Source of the DNA: Sulfurovaceae bacterium
GTDB taxonomy: Bacteria > Campylobacterota > Campylobacteria > Campylobacterales > Sulfurovaceae
Length of the DNA stretch: 64,000 nucleotides
Direction of reading: 5' to 3'
Assembly (NCBI GenBank): GCA_028715055.1
Contig: JAQTLE010000002.1
Location: forward strand, 310,001-374,000
Under the pieces are notes generated by a model. That model did no database searches. It was not told the DNA's origin and worked only from the letters and a program-made list of their open reading frames with translations. A program made the position numbers and the translations under genes. Shown piece by piece: positions 1 to 6,980 of the stretch (within the stretch, counting starts at the first letter, position 1; each line of letters begins with the position of its first letter).

Positions 1-83
1 TTTGATGTAAATTTATGAAAAAAATATTTTCTTTGATCCAAATCATTTTCTATTAAATTTAAAACTTCTGAAATCTTACTCAT
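1..83 (-). CDS. 5' end of the gene after SIR2 (partial)
   Basis: An open frame starts with ATG at 83-81 and runs leftward off the window; 27 codons are visible (it begins MSKISEVLNL and includes the stretch RKYFFHKF). The start lies inside the last codons of the SIR2 gene, whose stop is at 78-76, so the two genes overlap by 8 bases and are probably translationally coupled. The visible part is charged, probably helical, and has no recognisable motif, so no family can be given. Its position as the second large gene behind a SIR2 effector makes a sensor or partner subunit plausible, but that is inference from context only. Confidence 0.6.
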   Translation of the reverse strand, partial: MSKISEVLNLIENDLDQRKYFFHKFTS

Positions 84-978
84 CTAAATTTTCCAATGCA
101 TTATCTATAAGTTCATTTCCCGTTGAACTTTTGTATGAAATGAGCTCAATTTCCTCTCTCCACTCTTTGAAAATAATGGGTAATTGACCAAAACCATTTA
201 AATCTTTGTAGTAAGGAATAATCTCAATATTTAGTTTTTTAAAATACTCTTGTTCATAGTTTTTAAGAGTTGATTCACATTCGTAATAATCTTTTAAAAA
301 ATAGTGTTTTTTCTTTGTTTCTTTAGATTTAAATACATAATCTAGTATTTCAAATTCGCTTAACCCATACCCGACAAAAAGCACAGTGTATTCATTAAAA
401 AACTTTTTTAAAAACTTTGTAAAATCAGAATGACAACTATATCTTTGAAGGTATTCATCAACTTCAAAAACTAAACTTTTTTTATCTGAAATACAGCCAT
501 GAATTTTATATAAGTGGTGCTTATTTATTATTGTAGAGCTTGTAAAATCACTATCCTTATAAATTATAGTATCTTTGTAAAAATATTTATTTATCCATAC
601 ATCAGCGTTGGTAGTTACAAATACTCCTCCTAAGTTAATCAGGTCCTTGTAAATTTTTGGTTTTACGGCTCTTTTTGCTTTAAAGTGATTTAGTGAATAT
701 CGCATTTGCTGATAAAAATCTTTTTCAAAACCTCTATTTTTCAATAACGAATGAGCTATAGTAATAAGTTTTTTATAATCTCTATCATTTACCAAAAGCT
801 CTTTTTCGTATTTTGAAATAATACTTTTATATTCACAAATTGAAATCAATTCTTTTGCTAAGTTTTCCCAACTTGAGCAACCATAATGTCTTGAAATACC
901 GGCTCCAATAAATATTGCTAATTTTTCATCATTTATAGCATTGATAAGATCCATAGGAAGCTTGTATTCGTTTTCCAT
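76..978 (-). CDS. SIR2-domain protein, probable NAD-consuming effector
   Basis: A 300-residue protein of the SIR2_2 type. Visible NAD-site motifs are FIGAGIS at 23-29, TTNAD at 122-126, an isolated His in KIHG at 160 and VGYGLSE at 202-208; Asn124, Asp126 and His160 correspond to the residues used for NAD hydrolysis in bacterial defence SIR2 proteins. There is no zinc-ribbon Cys4 of classical CobB deacetylases. In established systems (ThsA, DSR, SIR2-HerA) such domains deplete NAD on phage infection; here that role is inferred. ATG at 978 is preferred to the TTG one codon earlier because it overlaps the stop of the upstream small ORF (TGATG). A partner gene overlaps its 3' end, and a 13-base homopolymer lies in the operon leader. 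Confidence 0.8.
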   Translation of the reverse strand: MENEYKLPMDLINAINDEKLAIFIGAGISRHYGCSSWENLAKELISICEYKSIISKYEKELLVNDRDYKKLITIAHSLLKNRGFEKDFYQQMRYSLNHFKAKRAVKPKIYKDLINLGGVFVTTNADVWINKYFYKDTIIYKDSDFTSSTIINKHHLYKIHGCISDKKSLVFEVDEYLQRYSCHSDFTKFLKKFFNEYTVLFVGYGLSEFEILDYVFKSKETKKKHYFLKDYYECESTLKNYEQEYFKKLNIEIIPYYKDLNGFGQLPIIFKEWREEIELISYKSSTGNELIDNALENLDE

Positions 979-1100
979 CAATTTTCAAGCGCCTCTCTAC
1001 TAAGGACTGTTGTCATCAGATAATAAACCGAGGTTTTGTTTTGGTTTATTTCATTTATTTTTTCTTTATGACGCATCATAAATAGCATTTGTTTTGCCAC
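978..1100 (-). CDS. 40-residue leader ORF ahead of SIR2
   Basis: A short ORF with GTG at 1100-1098 and an in-frame ATG four codons later. It encodes a basic peptide starting MAKQMLFMMR and ending LSREALEN, and its TGA (980-978) shares one base with the ATG of the SIR2 gene. The run of 13 G on the coding strand ends 7 bases before the GTG and could serve as its Shine-Dalgarno region. I do not recognise the peptide. It may be a real small protein (for example a regulator), a coupling leader, or the remnant of a longer gene. The exact stop/start fusion with SIR2 argues that its translation matters. Confidence 0.45.
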   Translation of the reverse strand: MAKQMLFMMRHKEKINEINQNKTSVYYLMTTVLSREALEN

Positions 1101-1107
1101 TACTACT

Positions 1108-1120
1108 CCCCCCCCCCCCC
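1108..1120. repeat. 13-base homopolymer (poly-C / poly-G)
   Basis: Thirteen consecutive C on the given strand, G on the coding strand of the SIR2 operon. In an AT-rich genome such a run is far from chance, and in Campylobacter and Helicobacter poly-G/C tracts of 8-14 bases are the standard phase-variable element. It sits between the extended -10 promoter at 1137-1145 and the GTG of the leader ORF. Confidence 0.95.
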
Positions 1121-1125
1121 GACAA

Positions 1126-1283
1126 TAATTTAAAATATTATATCAGATTTTTAGCTTTTATTTTTACTTAAACCTACTTTTTTAACTGCATCTTTGGCAC
1201 AGTTCTTTGACTGCCATATTTTGATTCGATATTTTCTGGATTCCTGTCTACACAGAAATGACGATCATATGGATTGCTTCGCT
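1126..1283 (-). repeat. Composite repeat A: REP-like element plus radical SAM 3'-end remnant
   Basis: The leftmost part (1126-1229) aligns with 2897-3000, the 3' end and downstream DNA of the intact radical SAM gene. Translated leftward, the remnant still reads ELCQRCS, then a stop where the intact gene has Tyr, then KSRF. The right part (1236-1283) is a REP-like element with the core GGATTCCTGTCTA followed by AATGACGAT and ATGGATTGC. The same two-part arrangement recurs as copy B at 2287-2420. Confidence 0.75.
1137..1145 (-). promoter_or_regulatory. Extended -10 promoter of the SIR2 operon
   Basis: Read leftward the sequence is TGATATAAT, a perfect TATAAT (1142-1137) with a TGn extension. 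The predicted start of transcription is near 1130, which puts the poly-G run about ten bases into the transcript. No convincing -35 box is visible, as is usual in Campylobacterota. Confidence 0.5.
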
Positions 1284-1303
1284 ACTTATAGTAACGCAGT
1301 CGC

Positions 1304-2195
1304 TTATCCAAGCACTTTTTTGATTCTCTTCATAAGTCCAAAACTCTCTACTTCAAGTATTGAAAAAGCAAACCACTTTTTGCCAAGATCTTTGAGACTT
1401 GCTCCTATATGATATATCTCTGCTTCATCAAGTATCAAAAATCTATCATGCGAACTAGCAAACTCTTTGACTTCTATCTTGGCATATTGGGCATTGTGTT
1501 TTTGCAAATCCAGCCTTAACTCTTTTGAGATGCTCTTGGTAAGTATCATTACTTTTACTTTTGGTTCACATTTGCCAAGAATTGAGAGAGTCGTCTCATC
1601 ACAGTAATTATCTATAAGTACTATAGAATTTTTGGCTTTTTTGACAAGTTCGCTTACAAATAGATAAGCATCGAAAATCTGTCCGTCAAAAAATATCCCT
1701 TGTTTTGGCTTTATACTTTTGTCTTCTAGAGCATCAAAAAGCTTTTCAAATTTCTCATCTGTTTTTATCTCATAGGTAATTTGCCGTTTTTCTACCAAGT
1801 CAAGTCGCTTAAAGATGTCGGCATTTAGTGAAAGAAATTTTTCTCATTTTTACAAAACTGTTGATTATATGAATGCTTGTTTTGATGGCTGTTTCGCTTT
1901 TAAGCACTGCTGAAAGCATTGATACACGCTGTTCCGTAAAAACAAAAGGTAAAGATGAAGAATGTTTGAGTAATTGCAACCGGTCACAATTTGTGACTAG
2001 TTCGTATTTTTCAATTTCTGATAGTTGAAACCTAAACTCAATAGGAAGTCTCTCAATATTTCTTTTTACTGCTTGATTTAAAACTTTTGTCTCCACACCA
2101 TATAGTTCCGCCAAATCCCTATCTAATATCACTTGAACATTGCGAATTGTAAAAATCTTATCTTCTATACTCATATGCGAGACCAAATCACCCAT
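1304..2195 (-). pseudogene. ORF6N-domain protein gene, broken by one frameshift
   Basis: Two adjacent frames together give one protein of about 297 residues. The first part (2195-1809) is a typical ORF6N DNA-binding domain (TIRNVQVILDRDLAELYGV, EFRFQLSEIEKY, FTEQRVSMLSAVL). The second part (to 1304) is its usual C-terminal half (FDGQIFDAYLFVSEL, IVLIDNYCDE, SHDRFLILDE, HIGASLKDLGKKWF). Reading ends where five T occur at 1838-1842; with one base fewer the frame continues MRKFLSLNADIFKRLDLVEK into the second part. ORF6N proteins are common on phages and mobile elements and probably bind DNA. Composite repeats lie on both sides. It could also be a sequencing error in the homopolymer. Confidence 0.85.
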
Positions 2196-2286
2196 AGATC
2201 ATCTCCTATAAGTCAAACTTTTATTTATTTTATACGATATATAAAAATTGGAGGCTGTATATAAAAATATTACAAAATGACATATT

Positions 2287-2420
2287 TGCTAAGCTTTTTC
2301 AAATCTGCTTTTATAACTACATCTTTGGCAGAGTTTCTAAACCGGGCTATTCTGCTTGAATATTTTTGGATTCCTGTCTATACAGGAATGACGATTGATA
2401 TGGATTACCGCATTCGCGAA
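2287..2420 (-). repeat. Composite repeat B: REP-like element plus radical SAM 3'-end remnant
   Basis: Translated leftward from about 2345, this gives FKQN, then PV, a stop, LCQRCSYKSRFEK and a stop, clearly the C-terminus of the intact radical SAM protein (FKQNRAVEELCQKCSYKSRF). It is joined at the same point as in copy A to the REP-like sequence (GGATTCCTGTCTATACAGGA, ATGACGATTGATATGGATT). Copies A and B lie in the same orientation and bracket the ORF6N pseudogene; copy B and the intact gene bracket the DUF488 gene. Confidence 0.75.
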
Positions 2421-2438
2421 AGTAACGATTCAGTTGAC

Positions 2439-2810
2439 TCACTTTGCCGGCAGCAAGGTTGCTTTTGCTTCTATATATTCTTTGAGTATGATAGCGTGAG
2501 TGTGTTCGGTGTCTTTTGCTCCGTAAACGAACGTTACTGTATCGTGTTTTCTTAAATATCCTATAAACTCTTCGACTGCATCAACACGGCTGTCGAGTTC
2601 CTCGATATATCTCTTTTTAAACTCAAGCCATTTTGAAGGATCATGAGAGAACCATTTTCTAAGAATAGTGCTAGGAGTAACATCTTTGTACCACAATGCA
2701 ATTGCAGCTTCTTCCTTCGATACTCCTCGCGGCCAGATTCTATCTACAAGGACTCTATAACCGTCGTCACTACTCCGAGGTTCATAAGCACGTTTTAGTA
2801 AAATTTTCAT
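2439..2810 (-). CDS. DUF488 family protein
   Basis: A 123-residue protein with the DUF488 hallmarks: an N-terminal MKILLKRAYEP, GYRVLVDRIWPRGVSKEE, and a C-terminal FVYGAKDTEHTHAIILKEYIE. The family is widespread and of unproven function, often next to accessory or stress genes. ATG at 2810 is chosen because GGAGG lies just ahead of it and the family starts here; 14 further upstream codons are open but lack a site. A possible promoter TGATATAAT is at 2916-2908, about 100 bases upstream. It lies between repeat copy B and the 3' end of the radical SAM gene, so it looks like an inserted accessory gene. Confidence 0.85.
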   Translation of the reverse strand: MKILLKRAYEPRSSDDGYRVLVDRIWPRGVSKEEAAIALWYKDVTPSTILRKWFSHDPSKWLEFKKRYIEELDSRVDAVEEFIGYLRKHDTVTFVYGAKDTEHTHAIILKEYIEAKATLLPAK

Positions 2811-2927
2811 AGATGCCTCCTTTATTTGAGAAATATTTTTATACAAGGACAAGAGGTTAGATTTGTTTTACTATTATAATTCATACTTTATGATAAATAA
2901 TTTAAATATTATATCAAATTTTTAATC

Positions 2928-3788
2928 TTAATCTTTCTCAAACCTACTTTTATAGCTACACTTCTGACAGAGTTCTTCAACTGCCCTATTTTGCTTAAAT
3001 CCGGCGGCTATACCGCAAGCTCTGCTTGAACTGAGTATCTCATCTAGGCTTTGATCGTGGAGGTTTCCAAGCGCCATGATAGCTTGATAATCCAAGCAAC
3101 ACGGCACTACCCTGCCATCAGATAGTATGGCAATATGAGAATCAAGTCCGCCGCAGTATCCGTTGCCATAAATGGGATTAGATAGGGATGGCCACTCGAA
3201 ATAGTTATCAAAATGAAGCAATATCTTTGGAGCCAGTCTCAAGCCTTTGGCATCTTTGACATAATCCACATCAACGCCGAAAAACTCTGACAATTTTGCA
3301 AAAACTTTGGCATTAAACTCATCTTCGCTTTTGCCATCGTCCATATTCCAAAGTCTGAGGTTTAAAAATGGCTCCGGATAGCTGCTTAACTTCTCTTTGC
3401 AAAGAGTAAGTATCGGAGATAGGTATTCGTCAAGAGTAAGTTTGGTGGTGTTTTTATTGAAGCTGTTTAGGGAGATATTGAGCTGACGAATGCTTGAATG
3501 TAAAAGAGTCTTAGAGGGATGATTGGATATATAAAACCCGCTTGTGGTTATCATGGCTCTCATATTGTATGAATGTATGATATCTAGGTATTTTGACAGG
3601 TCGGAGAGCACTAGCGGATCGCCCATGACGTGGCAGACTATTTCATTTGTATAATGTGAGGCTTGGGATACCATGGAGTCAAAAAACTCAAGTTCGATGA
3701 TGTCGTTTTTGGTAGATCTTTCGGGGCAGAAAGAACAATTAAGCCCGCATATATTGGTAAGTTCTATATATATGCGGTTAAATTTCAT
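2928..3788 (-). CDS. Radical SAM protein with C-terminal SPASM-like domain
   Basis: A 286-residue protein. CGLNCSFC supplies the radical SAM CxxxCxxC (Cys14, 18, 21). A C-terminal cysteine set (Cys212, Cys230-231, Cys258, Cys274, Cys277) with the phrase GNLHDQSLDEILSS is typical of SPASM domains that bind auxiliary iron-sulfur clusters. SPASM enzymes modify peptides or sugars; the substrate is not evident here, and no precursor peptide or partner maturase is adjacent. The gene directly follows a small gene (3796-4128) with a 7-base gap. Its last 20-odd codons are duplicated as decayed remnants at about 2290-2345 and 1155-1215, which suggests recombination or insertion at its 3' end. Confidence 0.85.
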   Translation of the reverse strand: MKFNRIYIELTNICGLNCSFCPERSTKNDIIELEFFDSMVSQASHYTNEIVCHVMGDPLVLSDLSKYLDIIHSYNMRAMITTSGFYISNHPSKTLLHSSIRQLNISLNSFNKNTTKLTLDEYLSPILTLCKEKLSSYPEPFLNLRLWNMDDGKSEDEFNAKVFAKLSEFFGVDVDYVKDAKGLRLAPKILLHFDNYFEWPSLSNPIYGNGYCGGLDSHIAILSDGRVVPCCLDYQAIMALGNLHDQSLDEILSSSRACGIAAGFKQNRAVEELCQKCSYKSRFEKD

Positions 3789-3795
3789 AAGAGGA

Positions 3796-4128
3796 TTATT
3801 TCTTTGTGGTGAAATCCTCGACGCTTTTTTCTAAGTTAGCCAAGAAATGCTCTATCTTAGTGCCGATCTCTTCGATGAAACTGCGGCTTTTGTGAAGATC
3901 TGCTTCCATATGCTCGTCATCGAGCTTAACACCTATATTTTTTGCCATTTCCGTATCTCCTTCTTTGATGTGTTGTCCTATATTTTGCGCTTTATCCTTG
4001 ATCTGCTGTTGGATATTGCCAAAGAAGTCTTTTGTTTTGCCGGTATTGATAGCTATCTTGTCTGAGGACACATCTATACCCATGTCTGATAAAATATTTT
4101 TATTTTCTTGTTCATTTTTGTTCGGCAT
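3796..4128 (-). CDS. Hypothetical 110-residue charged protein
   Basis: Lys/Asp/Glu-rich, with no signal peptide or membrane segment and no cysteine. The middle (TKDFFGNIQQQIKDKAQNIG) and the end (FIEEIGTKIEHFLANLEKSV) look like amphipathic helices, so a small coiled-coil or stress protein is likely. GGAGT precedes the ATG. It is probably co-transcribed with the radical SAM gene 7 bases downstream, and it is divergent from ychF. I do not recognise a named family. Confidence 0.7.
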   Translation of the reverse strand: MPNKNEQENKNILSDMGIDVSSDKIAINTGKTKDFFGNIQQQIKDKAQNIGQHIKEGDTEMAKNIGVKLDDEHMEADLHKSRSFIEEIGTKIEHFLANLEKSVEDFTTKK

Positions 4129-4223
4129 AACTACTCCTTTTTATTTATTGGCGCGATTATACCATACCTTGAGTGAAGTTTAGATACAATATCGAACTAA
4201 TAAAAAACACTTAAGGAATAAAT

Positions 4224-5327
4224 ATGGGACTAGGTATAGGCTTGGTAGGTTTGCCAAACGTAGGTAAATCAACAACTTTTAATGCTCTAACAAAGGCGCA
4301 AAATGCACAAAGTGCAAACTATCCATTTTGTACCATAGAGCCAAACAAAGCAGTTGTGCCTGTACCAGATGAAAGACTAGAAGAACTTGCAAAAATAGTC
4401 AACCCGGAACGTATCCAATACTCAACACTTGATTTCGTTGATATCGCAGGTCTTGTTAAGGGGGCTAGCAGAGGCGAAGGACTAGGCAATAAATTTCTCT
4501 CAAATATCCGCGAAACTGAAGTCATTTTACACATAGTAAGATGTTTTGAAGATGATAATATCGTCCATGTAGAAGGTTCCGTAGACCCACTAAGAGATGT
4601 AGAGATCATAGAAGAAGAGTTATTGCTAGCTGACATTGAATCACTTCAAAAAAGAATCGATGCATTAAATAGAAGAGCAAAAGGAAATGATAGAGAAGCC
4701 AAAGCTCAACTGGAGATCGCTGAAGAGCTGATGGCATATATCAATGAAGGTAATCCGGTCTCTAGTTTTGGCAAACAAGACGACGAGGCTTTCATCGCGC
4801 TAAATCGCGAACTTAGACTGCTTACCGGAAAAGAGATAATCTACGGCGCAAACGTAGATGAAGAAGGGTTGGGTGAAGATAGCGACTTTGTAAAAAAACT
4901 AAAAGAGTATGCTGCTAAATTCAATAGAGAGGTCATCAAGCTTTGTTCAAAAGTAGAAGAGGACATGGTGGATTTCGATGATGAAGAAAAAGCAGAAATG
5001 CTCTCCTCTCTTGGCGTGAAAGAATCAGGACTAGATCAGATCATCAAAAAAGGATTTGCAAAACTAGGACTCATGAGTTACTTTACTGCCGGAGTCAAAG
5101 AAGTACGCGCATGGACTATCCGTCAAAATACAACAGCGCCAAAAGCAGCTGCGGTCATCCACAATGATTTCGAAAAAGGATTTATCCGAGCCGAAGTAAT
5201 AGCATACGAAGACTTCATAGCGAACAAAGGCGAAGCAGGAGCAAAAGAAGCAGGCAAAATGCGTTTGGAAGGCAAGGAATACATCGTCCAAGACGGCGAT
5301 ATAATGCACTTTAGATTTAATGTATAA
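4224..5327 (+). CDS. ychF: Redox-regulated ribosome-binding ATPase YchF
   Basis: A 367-residue Obg-family P-loop protein. The Walker A is GLPNVGKST at 9-17, followed by a G2/G3 region with FVDIAGLVKGASRGEGLGNKF, then a helical insertion (residues about 130-200) and the C-terminal TGS domain ending HFRFNV. YchF hydrolyses ATP rather than GTP and binds the ribosome; in Escherichia coli it is linked to translation start and oxidative stress. Length and motifs are complete. A -10-like TACAAT lies at about 4187-4192 and AAGGA precedes the ATG. A lipoprotein gene follows after 9 bases. Confidence 0.97.
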   Translation: MGLGIGLVGLPNVGKSTTFNALTKAQNAQSANYPFCTIEPNKAVVPVPDERLEELAKIVNPERIQYSTLDFVDIAGLVKGASRGEGLGNKFLSNIRETEVILHIVRCFEDDNIVHVEGSVDPLRDVEIIEEELLLADIESLQKRIDALNRRAKGNDREAKAQLEIAEELMAYINEGNPVSSFGKQDDEAFIALNRELRLLTGKEIIYGANVDEEGLGEDSDFVKKLKEYAAKFNREVIKLCSKVEEDMVDFDDEEKAEMLSSLGVKESGLDQIIKKGFAKLGLMSYFTAGVKEVRAWTIRQNTTAPKAAAVIHNDFEKGFIRAEVIAYEDFIANKGEAGAKEAGKMRLEGKEYIVQDGDIMHFRFNV

Positions 5328-5336
5328 GGGGTAAAA

Positions 5337-5801
5337 ATGTTGAAAAATGTCATATTTGTTGCTATCGCAGCTTTATTAATGACCGGATGCGGCAATCAAA
5401 AAGATTCTTTTATAGTTAGCACAACAAGTGATAAAAATCTCACAGAAACTACAAAAAATATAGAAAATGCTGTACAAAAAGAAAAATTTACTTTGGTCAA
5501 TACTGCTGATAATAAAATCATAGCCGATGAGTATAATATATCCATTCGCCCACAAAGAGTAGTAAGATTTACTCAGCCTCAAGTGGCATCTATACTAATT
5601 TCTTGCAATCCTACTATGGGCATGGAAGTGCCGTTTAAAATTCTTGTATGGGGTGATTATAGCGGAGTGACTCATATAGAATATATAAATCCTGAATACT
5701 GGTCATTAACGCACAATATCAAAGACAAAAAATGTCTAGATCTTGTAGGCCAAACCAAGATCGCAATAGAAAAAGCTGTAGCGGATGTTACAGAAAAATA
5801 G
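5337..5801 (+). CDS. DUF302-like lipoprotein
   Basis: A 154-residue protein with a lipoprotein signal peptide: a hydrophobic stretch then LMTGC, giving lipidated Cys18. The remainder resembles a DUF302 fold (TTKNIENAVQKEKFTLV, then VASILISCNPTMGMEVPFKILVW and a C-terminal helix with KAVADV). DUF302 proteins are small heme- or metabolite-associated domains of uncertain role. It is 9 bases behind ychF and probably shares its transcript; the functional link is unknown. Confidence 0.7.
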   Translation: MLKNVIFVAIAALLMTGCGNQKDSFIVSTTSDKNLTETTKNIENAVQKEKFTLVNTADNKIIADEYNISIRPQRVVRFTQPQVASILISCNPTMGMEVPFKILVWGDYSGVTHIEYINPEYWSLTHNIKDKKCLDLVGQTKIAIEKAVADVTEK

Positions 5802-5834
5802 AAGCAGCCGCATCAGCTAGCCTCTAAAAAACCA

Positions 5835-6557
5835 TCAAAATGTGAAATGCTCACCTAAATAATATTTGCGCACCTGAACATCTGATGCTACTTCTTCACT
5901 GGTGCCGCTAGCAAGCATCTCTCCGCCTCTCATTACATAGGCCCTATCGCATACGCCTAAAGTTTCACGGACATTATGATCTGTAATAAGTATACCCATA
6001 TCCAATTCGACAAGCTGTTTGATGATATTTTGTATATCAAGAACGGCTATAGGGTCAACTCCGGCAAAAGGTTCATCAAGAAGCAAAAATTTCGGTTTTC
6101 CAACAAGAGCCCTAGCGATCTCAACGCGGCGTCTTTCTCCTCCACTGAGACGAATTCCTTCGCGTTTACGAATGGGCTCAATATTGAAAACTTCCAATAA
6201 TTTTTCTATCCTCTCATCAGTTGTTTTTTTATCTAGTTTCAATGCCTCAGCAGCGATGAGCAGATTTTCTTCTACAGTGAGGTCTTTAAATATACTTGAT
6301 TCTTGAGGAAGGTAACCGATACCTAGCTTAGCACGGCTGCTCAATGAAAGATCTGTTATGTTCGCGCCATCCAGCAATACTTCTCCGCTCGTAGCATCGG
6401 TAAGTCCACAAATCATATAGAAAGTCGTGGTCTTACCTGCACCGTTTGGTCCAAGCAGTCCTACTATCTCTTTGCTTTTGATATACAAAGAAACATCGTG
6501 GACGATTTTATTCTTTTTTATATTTTTTGATAGATGTTTGGCTTCTAAAGTATGCAT
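5835..6557 (-). CDS. lptB: LPS export ABC transporter ATPase LptB
   Basis: A 240-residue ABC ATPase: Walker A GPNGAGKT at 36-43, signature LSGGERRR at 137-144 and Walker B with DEPFAGVDP from 161. The phrase GERRRVEIARAL and the short length are typical of LptB, which powers lipopolysaccharide transport from the inner membrane with LptF and LptG. No lptA, lptC, lptF or lptG lies in the window. Its start overlaps the 3' end of tsaE by 13 bases, so it is the last gene of the leftward dapD-to-lptB operon. Confidence 0.95.
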   Translation of the reverse strand: MHTLEAKHLSKNIKKNKIVHDVSLYIKSKEIVGLLGPNGAGKTTTFYMICGLTDATSGEVLLDGANITDLSLSSRAKLGIGYLPQESSIFKDLTVEENLLIAAEALKLDKKTTDERIEKLLEVFNIEPIRKREGIRLSGGERRRVEIARALVGKPKFLLLDEPFAGVDPIAVLDIQNIIKQLVELDMGILITDHNVRETLGVCDRAYVMRGGEMLASGTSEEVASDVQVRKYYLGEHFTF

Positions 6558-6970
6558 GCCTCTCCAATTTTATAGCGTCTTTTGTCGCCTAACGGCTCGA
6601 TTTTTATACTAAAAGTATTATACCCTGCCGTATCTAAAAAGGCTCTAAGTTCATCACCGCCCCACTCTATGATGTGCCAGCCTGGCTTGTCAAACTCTTC
6701 ATGAAGTCCCAAAAACATCATCTCGTCAAGTCCGATGCGATAAAGATCATAATGGAACAATCTATCGCCATAACATTGTTGAAGACTAAAAGTTGGCGAA
6801 CTGACAATATCATGCAGACCAAATTCATTTGCGATCGCTTTTGTTAGAGTGGTTTTTCCTGCTGCTAGATCACCGTCCAAAAACAATATAACATCTGACG
6901 GTAATACGGTTTTGAGCTCTTTTGCTATCGTCGGAACTTCATCTAATGAAGCAATTATTTCTTTGATCAC
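6545..6970 (-). CDS. tsaE: tRNA threonylcarbamoyladenosine biosynthesis ATPase TsaE
   Basis: A 141-residue P-loop protein with Walker A GDLAAGKT at 33-40, followed by SSPTFSLQQCY, FHYDLYRI and HIIEWGGDE, the standard TsaE signature blocks. TsaE works with TsaB and TsaD to place threonylcarbamoyl on A37 of ANN-decoding tRNAs. Length is normal for the family. It lies 10 bases downstream of trpD and overlaps lptB. Confidence 0.95.
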   Translation of the reverse strand: MIKEIIASLDEVPTIAKELKTVLPSDVILFLDGDLAAGKTTLTKAIANEFGLHDIVSSPTFSLQQCYGDRLFHYDLYRIGLDEMMFLGLHEEFDKPGWHIIEWGGDELRAFLDTAGYNTFSIKIEPLGDKRRYKIGEACIL

Positions 6971-6980
6971 CGAATATTCT

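Noticed and set aside
76-978. SIR2 protein as a classical CobB/Sir2 deacetylase
   Set aside because: No Cys4 zinc ribbon is present and the motifs fit the SIR2_2 NADase-type group.
1045-1130. P-loop-like peptide (GGGGSSSGKT) in a second frame across the poly-G run
   Set aside because: It is a product of the G run itself, starts only at a TTG without a ribosome site, and stops 8 codons after the GKT.
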